Assembly (NCBI GenBank): GCA_026785985.1
Contig: JAJAYX010000574.1
Span: 1-7,276, forward strand
Direction: 5' to 3'
DNA length: 7,276 bases
Source of the DNA: Rudanella sp.
GTDB lineage: Bacteria; Bacteroidota; Bacteroidia; Cytophagales; Spirosomataceae
Made by a program: the position numbers and the translations under genes. Below the pieces are notes generated by a model. It worked only from the letters and a program-made list of their open reading frames with translations. It was not told where the DNA came from and searched no databases. Numbering within the stretch: position 1 is the first letter of the stretch; each line of letters begins with the position of its first letter. Below, in pieces: positions 1 to 5,021 of the stretch.

Positions 1-91
1 GATCAGGTGCGTTTCCAGTTCATCTTCCGTCCAGTTGACGAGGGAAGCGGTCGGCAAGGTGTTGTTGAAGTTCAGGAATTGTCATGTGCAT
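1..91 (-). pseudogene. Possible 5' end of a minus-strand gene, reading frame broken
   Basis: On the minus strand an ATG at 91 (with a second in-frame ATG at 85) opens a reading that begins MHMTIPELQQHLADRFP and stops at 22-20. From about residue 17 a different minus frame stays open to the window edge and reads SLVNWTEDELETHLI. Both halves look like ordinary soluble protein, and joined by a one-base shift they would form one continuous N-terminus. A good -7 box for this strand lies at 143-136, which would give a leader of roughly 40 nt. I do not recognise the family. It may be a frameshifted gene, a sequencing error or chance. The plus strand here is also open (frame 1, to a stop at 142-144), but that reading has no recognisable content. 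Confidence 0.25.
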
Positions 92-119
92 TATCGGTAG
101 GTGTTAAGAAAGCCCGCTG

Positions 120-152
120 TTTGGCAAGCCTTTGCCAAAAGTAGTACCTTTG
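120..152 (+). promoter_or_regulatory. Bacteroidota-type promoter for the yqeY-cvpA-rlmN run
   Basis: TTTG at 120-123 and TACCTTTG at 145-152 match the -33 (TTTG) and -7 (TAnnTTTG) elements known for Bacteroidota primary sigma factors, with a 21-base spacer that fits. Transcription would start near 159, about 100 bases before the YqeY start codon, so the leader would contain the octamer hairpin at 158-258. The -33 box is also the first half of an 8-bp hairpin, TTTGGCAA (120-127) with TTGCCAAA (132-139), which could bind a regulator. Confidence 0.5.
136..143 (-). promoter_or_regulatory. Divergent -7 box
   Basis: Read on the minus strand this is TACTTTTG, an exact fit to TAnnTTTG. It lies back to back with the plus-strand box at 145-152, so 136-152 is a near-perfect 17-bp dyad with a single G at its centre. 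No convincing TTTG -33 element stands at the expected distance on this strand. Its target would be the possible minus-strand gene starting at 91. Confidence 0.3.
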
Positions 153-157
153 CCTTA

Positions 158-258
158 TTTATTGAGTAAATAAGCGAATGAGCGATTTAGTGAAACTTGC
201 AGAATTTCCTTCGTTTCCCCAATCACTCATTCGCTCATTCACTCATTCACTCAATAAA
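158..258. repeat. Octamer-repeat hairpin upstream of the YqeY gene
   Basis: The right arm holds four head-to-tail octamers: TCACTCAT 223-230 preceding TCGCTCAT 231-238, then TCACTCAT 239-246 and TCACTCAA 247-254. The left arm holds four complementary octamers: TTGAGTAA 162-169, ATAAGCGA 170-177, ATGAGCGA 178-185 and TTTAGTGA 186-193. Folded together they pair at 27 of 32 positions, plus three flanking A:T pairs and one more at 161/255, around a 29-base loop (194-222). The stem ends one base before the start codon at 260, so in mRNA it would cover the whole initiation region. There are no spacers of CRISPR type. Confidence 0.8.
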
Positions 259-259
259 C

Positions 260-712
260 ATGTCGCTCAAACAACAAATCGACGCTGATATTAAGCAGGC
301 CATGCTCGCCCGCGAAACCGACCGGCTCCGTGCCCTCCGTGCCATTAAGTCGATGATTCTGATTGACGAAACCAAAGAGGGGGCCGGTCCCGACGGTCTC
401 AAGCCCGAAGAGGAGCTGAAACTGCTTACTAAAGCCGTGAAGCAGCGCAAAGACTCCGCCGAGATTTTCCGTCAGCAAAACCGCGCCGACCTATTGGCCA
501 CCGAAGAAGCCGAAATCGCGGTCATCGAGAAATACCTGCCCAAGCAGCTAACGGAAGATGAAATAAAGGCCAAACTTCAGGAAATCATCGCCCGCGTGGG
601 TGCCAAAGCCCCCTCCGACATGGGCAAAGTGATGGGCGTAGCCACCAAAGAACTCGCCGGTCTCGCCGAAGGCAAAGTTGTCTCGGCACTGGTTAAAACA
701 CTTTTACAGTGA
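260..712 (+). CDS. yqeY: GatB/YqeY-domain protein
   Basis: A 150-residue soluble, helix-rich protein of the YqeY family, which is homologous to the C-terminal tail domain of the GatB subunit of tRNA-dependent amidotransferase. The family's own function is not settled; a role in tRNA-linked amidation is suggested only by homology. Length and content fit well: MSLKQQIDADIKQAMLARE, the RLRALRAIKSM helix, the segment AVKQRKDSAEIFRQQNR, the EKYLPKQLTEDEI linker, and a tail with DMGKVMGV and EGKVVSALVK. The frame is open upstream to an ATG at 197, but those 21 residues are a translation of the octamer repeats. The family N-terminus begins at 260, preceded by CTCAATAAAC rather than a Shine-Dalgarno site. 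It probably starts the unit that continues with the CvpA-family gene and rlmN. Confidence 0.93.
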   Translation: MSLKQQIDADIKQAMLARETDRLRALRAIKSMILIDETKEGAGPDGLKPEEELKLLTKAVKQRKDSAEIFRQQNRADLLATEEAEIAVIEKYLPKQLTEDEIKAKLQEIIARVGAKAPSDMGKVMGVATKELAGLAEGKVVSALVKTLLQ

Positions 713-715
713 TTA

Positions 716-792
716 TGGAGTGATTGAGCAAATGAGTGATTGAGTTAAAACAGGGAAGTTGCTTTCGTTCGCTCAATCACTCATTCGCTCAA
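716..792. repeat. Second octamer-repeat hairpin, between yqeY and the CvpA-family gene
   Basis: The left arm is TTGAGCAA 724-731, ATGAGTGA 732-739 and TTGAGTTA 740-747, preceded by a weaker copy, TGGAGTGA, at 716-723. The right arm is TCGCTCAA 769-776, TCACTCAT 777-784 and TCGCTCAA 785-792. The three-unit arms pair at 21 of 24 positions around a 21-base loop. A stray CTCAATAA at 801-808 directly precedes the next start codon. The unit sequences are the same as in the hairpin at 158-258. The element starts four bases after the yqeY stop, so it could act as a terminator, processing site or mRNA stabiliser. No T run follows it, which argues against an intrinsic terminator. Confidence 0.8.
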
Positions 793-808
793 TAAGACCC
801 CTCAATAA

Positions 809-1339
809 ATGAAGACCCTCGACATTCTTATTCTCGTGCCGCTCATTTGGGGGGCCTGGAACGGCTACCGAAAAGGCTTGTTGGTGGAGATTATCGCCGT
901 GATTGCGTTTGTGGTGGCAATGGTCGTTGGCCTCAAGTTTCTGGGGTTCGGCATCGACTTGCTGTCGCCTTACATCAGCCGTGATCTGGCCCGGAAATTT
1001 TTGCCCTGGTTAGGTTTCTCGTTGATCTTTTTCCCGGTCGTGTTCATGATTAACCGCATGGGTTATTCGCTGCGACAATCGCTGCGGCAAACGTTGCTCG
1101 GCAGTTTCGACCGGCTGGCGGGAGCCGCAGTGGGTACCTTTACGTGGGTCTTTGGAATTAGTGTGTTGTTCTGGTTGTTCAGTTATATGGGCGTTCAGAT
1201 GCCCCCCCAACAAACCAAAAATACCCGCCTTTACCCCCTGATTCGGCCCATTGCCCCCAAAGTAATGGACGTGGCCGCCGTCTGGGTGCCAAAGGGATTG
1301 GAGGCAGGAAAACGATTCAATGAAACAGGACATCCGTAA
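809..1339 (+). CDS. CvpA-family inner-membrane protein
   Basis: A 176-residue integral membrane protein of the CvpA (colicin V production) family. In enterobacteria CvpA has been linked to colicin V export and envelope stress tolerance; its molecular activity is not known. Four hydrophobic segments are visible, at about residues 3-18, 25-46, 65-83 and 104-127. The family hallmarks are present: the loop GYRKGLL (19-25) after the first segment and DRLAGAAVG (101-109) leading into the fourth. After the last segment comes a soluble tail with NTRLYPLIRPIAP (138-150), also typical. The ATG at 809 begins the first transmembrane segment at the usual place and follows CTCAATAA. The gene ends 20 bases inside rlmN, which suggests translational coupling. 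Orthology to E. coli cvpA itself is not shown, so no symbol is given. Confidence 0.9.
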   Translation: MKTLDILILVPLIWGAWNGYRKGLLVEIIAVIAFVVAMVVGLKFLGFGIDLLSPYISRDLARKFLPWLGFSLIFFPVVFMINRMGYSLRQSLRQTLLGSFDRLAGAAVGTFTWVFGISVLFWLFSYMGVQMPPQQTKNTRLYPLIRPIAPKVMDVAAVWVPKGLEAGKRFNETGHP

Positions 1340-2384
1340 ACTTACAGCCGCGCAACTCAAAGACTGGTTCACGCAGAACGGCGAACAGGGCTTCCGAGCC
1401 AAACAGGTGCATGAATGGCTTTGGAAAAAGTCGGCGCACACGTTTGGGCAGATGAGCAACCTGTCGTTGCCCCTGCGTGAGAAACTCGAAGGCGCGTTCG
1501 ACATTCGCGCGCTGACTGTTTCGACCGAGCAACGCAGCAACGACGGCACCATTAAATCATCGTTCCGACTGTTCGATGGTAACCTGATTGAGGGTGTGCT
1601 GATTCCGTCACTTCGTAGCGACGACCGTAGCGACGGCCCGGCAGATCGAATGACCGCCTGCGTGTCGAGTCAGGTGGGGTGTTCGCTGACCTGCAAGTTC
1701 TGCGCCACGGGCTACATGGATCGCAAGCGGAACCTCGACGCGGCTGAGATCTACGATCAGGTAGTAATCATTGACCGGCAAGCCAAAACCAACTTCGACG
1801 CGCCCCTGACGAACATTGTTTATATGGGCATGGGCGAGCCGCTGTTGAACTATAAAAACGTCCTGGAATCAGTGGATCGAATCACCTCACCCGATGGTTT
1901 AGGCATGTCGCCGAAGCGGATTACGGTGTCTACAGCGGGCATTGCCAGGATGATCAAGCAGTTGGGCGACGACGAAGTGAAGTTTAACCTTGCGCTCTCG
2001 CTGCACGCGGCCAACGACCAAAAGCGCGATCAGATTATGCCAATTAACGAGAGTAATTCACTCCAGAATCTGGCCGAATCGCTCAACTACTTTTACCGGA
2101 AAACCGGCTCCCGCGTTACATTCGAGTACATTGTTTTCTACAATTTCAATGATACCTTACAGGATGCCAAGGAGTTGTGGGAGTTCACGAAGCGCGTACC
2201 AGCCAAAGTCAACATCATTGAATATAACCCGATTGCCGAAGCCAACTTCACCAACACCGACCCGCAAACCCTCGAAAAATTTGCCAGCTTCCTCGACAGC
2301 CGGGGTGTCATCGTGAACGTGCGCCGGAGCCGGGGCAAAGACATCGACGCGGCCTGCGGGCAATTGGCAGGGAAGGGAAAGTAG
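1320..2384 (+). CDS. rlmN: RlmN, 23S rRNA (adenine2503-C2)/tRNA (adenine37-C2) methyltransferase
   Basis: A 354-residue radical-SAM enzyme that methylates C2 of A2503 in 23S rRNA and, in characterised homologues, A37 of some tRNAs. The [4Fe-4S]/SAM site is C121-x3-C125-x2-C128 in VGCSLTCKFCATG. C114, seven residues before it, matches the helper cysteine of E. coli RlmN (C118). C346 in DIDAACGQLAG matches the cysteine that carries the methyl group (E. coli C355). MGMGEPLLN (169-177) is the family GEP motif. The N-terminus KLTAAQLKDWF...GFRAKQVHEWLW fits Bacteroidota RlmN and supports the ATG at 1320, inside the end of the CvpA-family gene. One oddity is an apparent insert before C114 (residues about 97-108, SLRSDDRSDGPA), part of which is encoded by a 12-base tandem duplication. 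All catalytic residues are present. Confidence 0.97.
   Translation: MKQDIRKLTAAQLKDWFTQNGEQGFRAKQVHEWLWKKSAHTFGQMSNLSLPLREKLEGAFDIRALTVSTEQRSNDGTIKSSFRLFDGNLIEGVLIPSLRSDDRSDGPADRMTACVSSQVGCSLTCKFCATGYMDRKRNLDAAEIYDQVVIIDRQAKTNFDAPLTNIVYMGMGEPLLNYKNVLESVDRITSPDGLGMSPKRITVSTAGIARMIKQLGDDEVKFNLALSLHAANDQKRDQIMPINESNSLQNLAESLNYFYRKTGSRVTFEYIVFYNFNDTLQDAKELWEFTKRVPAKVNIIEYNPIAEANFTNTDPQTLEKFASFLDSRGVIVNVRRSRGKDIDAACGQLAGKGK
1614..1635 (+). repeat. 12-base tandem duplication inside rlmN
   Basis: CGTAGCGACG occurs at 1614-1623 and again at 1626-1635, a 12-base period that preserves frame. It encodes RSDDRSDG in the loop before the first cysteine of the active site. From memory, related RlmN proteins go from the IP of GVLIP to the RMTAC segment with only a few residues between. 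Confidence 0.6.
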
Positions 2385-2392
2385 AGATCGCA

Positions 2393-2415
2393 CCGGCGCA
2401 CCGGCAAAATTTTGC
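2393..2415. terminator. Weak hairpin and palindrome after rlmN, possible terminator
   Basis: Nine bases after the rlmN stop lies CCGG-CGCA-CCGG (2393-2404), a short GC stem, followed by AAAATTTT. The last bases form a perfect 12-bp palindrome, GCAAAATTTTGC (2404-2415). It sits between convergent genes, where a terminator is expected. The stem is only 4 bp and the T run is short, so this is a suggestion only. Confidence 0.25.
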
Positions 2416-2418
2416 GTC

Positions 2419-2604
2419 TCAGTCTTTGTAATCAATACAGTCAATGTCAAGTCGGTAAGGAACCTCGAACTGTCGTTGCGCCCGATCAATGTCGGCCAAT
2501 CGGCCCCGCTCTGCCAAATCGCTGCCGGACTTGTTGTTCAACCTGCCTGAGTAACATGCTGAACAACAAGTGGTTCGTAGAGAAACATAGCGGGTTCGGC
2601 TCAA
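2419..2604 (-). pseudogene. Short frame resembling a decayed MNT-type nucleotidyltransferase
   Basis: A 61-codon reading starts at 2604, its ATG overlapping the TGA of the membrane-protein gene as ATGA. Residues 1-20 look like nothing familiar. The rest resembles the later part of minimal nucleotidyltransferase (MNT, MntA-like antitoxin) proteins: LNNKSGSD recalls the GSDxD metal-site motif, then LAERGRLADIDRAQ, then FEVPYRLDIDCIDYKD, like the usual 'lPYxvDxxDy' strand. Two residues seem missing after GSD (GSD-LA instead of GSDIDLA), which would remove the second metal-binding aspartate. The C-terminal helix (typically 'NPxLxxHIxRVG') is also gone. I read it as a remnant of such a gene with deletions. 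The match is from memory of the family, so the call is tentative. It could also be a chance open frame. Confidence 0.3.
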
Positions 2605-3509
2605 ACGTCGGTCTCCGGATTCAGTTTTTCGTACTGGTTATAAATTGCCAGCATCGTTACGCCGAACAGCACCGCTACCACCACCAGAACGCTGTTGAGC
2701 AGGCCGCTTGCGCCAAAAGACAGCTTGATTAAGATCGTGGAAATCACGAATCCTGAATTACGAATCACCCTGTTGAACTTGTCGGTGAGCAGAAACGAAA
2801 TCAGCAACATCAGCACATCGGTCAGAATAAGCACGGTGAAGAACTCATCGAAAAATATCTTGTTCACGTCCTTGATTGAATCGACCATTCGGGTTATCGA
2901 GAAGAAATTTTCATAGACCCAGTGGCCAAAACTGTATACGGCAAGCACCAGAAACAGCGGCACTAAACACATCGCGATGATTTTTTTGGTTCGGGTATAG
3001 TTCTTTACTTCCAGCGAAGGCAGGCTGTCTTTGGGTTTCTCAATAACCTTTTCGTTGAGCCGATAGAAGATAAAAATCAGAAAAAACAGGGCTGTGGTCG
3101 CCACCAAATCGTAGGTGAATTGCAAATCGTTGGTAACCTTGAACCAGTCAGCCGTAAACTCCAACTTGGATAGTTCGCTGTAAATCCGGCGAATTACGAT
3201 CAGTGTGATAATTTCGTACTGCTTCCCGATATAATTGCTGGTTGATTTGGGCAGGTAATAAACCAGTAAATACACCTCATAGATCAAGATAAACGAGAAC
3301 GGTGTGTAGATCGCAACAATCGGATTGCTGAGTAATTTGGAGCGGTCAGTAGGTTGCAGAAACCCTAAATCGACCGCTGCAATGAGCAGGAGGTGGATGA
3401 TGAAACTGACAATGGCGATGGTGACGATGACCTGCTCACTTTTTTTCTTTGTTTTTTCCGAGAGGAGTTTGTCGTAAAAGAAATCGAAAAGTGCGTCGCC
3501 CTTCTTCAT
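2601..3509 (-). CDS. Multi-pass membrane protein of unknown function
   Basis: I do not recognise a named family. From the ATG at 3509 the product is 302 residues. It has a charged N-terminus (MKKGDALFDFFYDKLLSEKT), then about six or seven hydrophobic segments, at roughly residues 27-46, 62-86, 134-150, 177-196, 223-241, 253-267 and 271-291, and a short polar tail. Between the second and third segments is a long loop with YLPKSTSNYIGKQYEIITL followed by a helix rich in R, E and K, which may hold the conserved core. The frame is open upstream to an ATG at 3728 (375 residues), but the extra 73 residues are low in hydrophobic structure and cysteine/glycine-rich. A TTG at 3569 is a third option. 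I prefer 3509 because the protein begins cleanly there. Its stop overlaps the remnant frame at 2419-2604. The inner membrane is the likely location. Confidence 0.7.
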   Translation of the reverse strand: MKKGDALFDFFYDKLLSEKTKKKSEQVIVTIAIVSFIIHLLLIAAVDLGFLQPTDRSKLLSNPIVAIYTPFSFILIYEVYLLVYYLPKSTSNYIGKQYEIITLIVIRRIYSELSKLEFTADWFKVTNDLQFTYDLVATTALFFLIFIFYRLNEKVIEKPKDSLPSLEVKNYTRTKKIIAMCLVPLFLVLAVYSFGHWVYENFFSITRMVDSIKDVNKIFFDEFFTVLILTDVLMLLISFLLTDKFNRVIRNSGFVISTILIKLSFGASGLLNSVLVVVAVLFGVTMLAIYNQYEKLNPETDV

Positions 3510-3877
3510 CAGTCTGCGTATGGCGAGCGAGTTATGGTTAGCCGCTATCCGTTCTATAAACTTATCCAACGGCCAAAGGTTTACGTTGAGGTCGCCATTA
3601 CCATCTTGATATTTAGCTTCGCACCCGTTTCCAGCACACTCACCAAACCCTGAACGGTCAGCGTTTTGTTTGAACGGCTTGGCTGGTTCAACGTTCTTTC
3701 CGGGCCTGAGGCATTTCTTTTGATACAATGGTGTCTCTTATTGGCAAGATCTGTTGACCCCTTCGTCAGGGATTTCAGGACGCAGCGGGGAAGGAAAAGC
3801 AGTCGGTTGTAGGCAAACAGACGATTCGGCTGTAACTTGTCGCCAAACCAGCGCGTCCTGATTTACTGCTCATCTTC
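3510..3877. other. Divergent spacer between the membrane-protein gene and the MoxR gene
   Basis: No convincing gene. The minus strand could extend the membrane protein to an ATG at 3728. On the plus strand a 39-codon frame at 3534-3653 reads MVSRYPFYKLIQRPKVY then a hydrophobic stretch, but nothing supports its expression. A 9-bp inverted repeat, TCAGGACGC (3775-3783) and GCGTCCTGA (3853-3861), brackets the probable MoxR promoter region with 69 bases between the arms. No full TTTG/TAnnTTTG promoter was found. TTG at 3807-3809 with TAACTTG at 3833-3839 is a weak candidate. Confidence 0.5.
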
Positions 3878-4846
3878 ATGTTTGAATCCCGCATCGACCT
3901 GCAAAATTTGACGGCTACCGTAGCCGCTATCCGCGCCGAAATTGGTAATATCCTCGTTGGGCAACATCAAACGCTCGATTTACTACTGACAGCCCTGCTT
4001 GCCGATGGCCACGTCCTGCTGGAAGGGGTGCCAGGGGTCGCCAAAACACTCATTGCCAAACTCTTGGCGCGAACCATATCGGTGGGGTTCAGCCGCATTC
4101 AGTTCACACCCGACATGATGCCCTCCGACGTGCTGGGTACGTCTGTTTTTCAACCCAAAACGGGCGAGTTTGTCTTTCGGCAGGGGCCGGTGTTTTCTAA
4201 CATTGTCCTGATTGATGAGATCAACCGCGCCCCGGCCAAAACACAGGCTGCCTTGTTCGAGGTAATGGAAGAACGACAGGTTACCAACGATGGCACTACC
4301 TACCAGCTCAACGCACCGTTTATAGTGTTGGCCACCCAAAATCCGGTGGAACAGGAAGGTACCTACCGACTTCCCGAAGCCCAGTTGGATCGCTTTCTGT
4401 TCAAAGTCGTGATCGACTACCCGGAGCCGGAAGACGAAATTGCCATTTTACGTGGCCATCACCAACGCCGGAACCTCAAAGAAGCTATCGAAGCCGTACA
4501 ACCCGTGTTGACTGCCAGCCAGTTAGCCGATCTTCGGGCCAGTGTGCAACAAGTACACGTAGAAGAAAATCTGTTTGATTATATCGCCAGAATTGTGCGG
4601 GATACCCGTGCTAATAAATCGCTGTATTTGGGAGCCTCACCCCGTGCGTCAGTGGCACTGCTGAACAGCGCGAAAGCCCTTGCCACGCTCCGGGGCCGCG
4701 ATTTTGTGACACCTGAAGACATTCAGATGCTGACCGGGCCAGTGTTGCGGCACCGGGTGATTCTCACGCCTGCACGCGAGATGGAAGGCGGCACGGCAGA
4801 TGAAGTCATTGGGCAGATTGTACAAAAGATCGAAGTGCCGCGATGA
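3878..4846 (+). CDS. MoxR-family AAA+ ATPase
   Basis: A complete 322-residue cytosolic AAA+ ATPase of the MoxR group. Characterised members act as chaperone-like factors that help assemble or activate partner proteins, often ones with a von Willebrand A domain. The sequence shows VGQHQ (27-31) ahead of the core, Walker A GVPGVAKT (50-57), FTPDMMPSDVLG (76-87), the FRQGPVF segment (100-106), Walker B IVLIDE followed by INRAPAKTQAALFEVMEE (109-132), sensor 1 in LATQNPVEQEGTY (151-163), LPEAQLDRFLF (165-175) and the sensor-2 region LGASPRASVAL (251-261). The lid domain is complete and ends with EVPR. The ATG at 3878 puts the N-terminal helix at the usual length. MoxR genes are usually followed by a DUF58 gene. 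Here a 175-base gap and an acylase gene follow instead, so the partner must be encoded elsewhere. Confidence 0.95.
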   Translation: MFESRIDLQNLTATVAAIRAEIGNILVGQHQTLDLLLTALLADGHVLLEGVPGVAKTLIAKLLARTISVGFSRIQFTPDMMPSDVLGTSVFQPKTGEFVFRQGPVFSNIVLIDEINRAPAKTQAALFEVMEERQVTNDGTTYQLNAPFIVLATQNPVEQEGTYRLPEAQLDRFLFKVVIDYPEPEDEIAILRGHHQRRNLKEAIEAVQPVLTASQLADLRASVQQVHVEENLFDYIARIVRDTRANKSLYLGASPRASVALLNSAKALATLRGRDFVTPEDIQMLTGPVLRHRVILTPAREMEGGTADEVIGQIVQKIEVPR

Positions 4847-5021
4847 GTTGAGCAGGGGCATTTTAGGGGCCATTTAGCAGTGGCCAAACAGAATTTGAGG
4901 CCGCTTGATCAAGAAAAGAATAGTATTTATTTGTTGGGTGCAATTTGCCCGAACCAATTTCAATAGCCAACTTGCGGTTTAATTTCATTTTCTCACCCTA
5001 TCTTGTTCTGACGTACACGCT
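4847..5021. other. Spacer with a weak hairpin after the MoxR gene
   Basis: No gene. GGCCA (4868-4872) pairs with TGGCC (4881-4885) around an 8-base loop. No T run follows, so it is at best a poor terminator. CTTGATCAAG (4904-4913) is a perfect 10-bp palindrome. The rest is AT-rich and should hold the acylase promoter, but no clean TTTG/TAnnTTTG pair was found. TATCTTGT at 4999-5006 is too close to the start codon. Confidence 0.5.

Noticed and set aside
223..254. Octamer run as a CRISPR array
   Set aside because: Units are 8 bases, contiguous and degenerate, with no spacers and no cas genes nearby.
197..259. Longer start for the YqeY protein at 197
   Set aside because: The 21 extra residues are a translation of the octamer repeats and loop. 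The family N-terminus MSLKQQIDADIK begins at 260.
1010..1552. 180-codon minus-strand frame opposite the CvpA-family and rlmN genes
   Set aside because: Both plus-strand genes are clearly identified here; the antisense product is cysteine/serine-rich noise.
2412..2732. 106-codon plus-strand frame in the convergent region
   Set aside because: It runs into the opposite strand of the membrane-protein gene, is rich in cysteine and arginine, and shows no family resemblance.
3510..3728. 73-residue N-terminal extension of the minus-strand membrane protein
   Set aside because: The segment lacks recognisable structure and the protein begins cleanly at 3509. It is not excluded, since no stop interrupts it.
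4868..4885. Hairpin after the MoxR gene as an intrinsic terminator
   Set aside because: The stem is 5 bp with an 8-base loop and no T run on either strand.
4904..4913. CTTGATCAAG palindrome as an operator
   Set aside because: A single 10-bp palindrome in an AT-rich spacer is weak evidence, and no promoter box is placed next to it.
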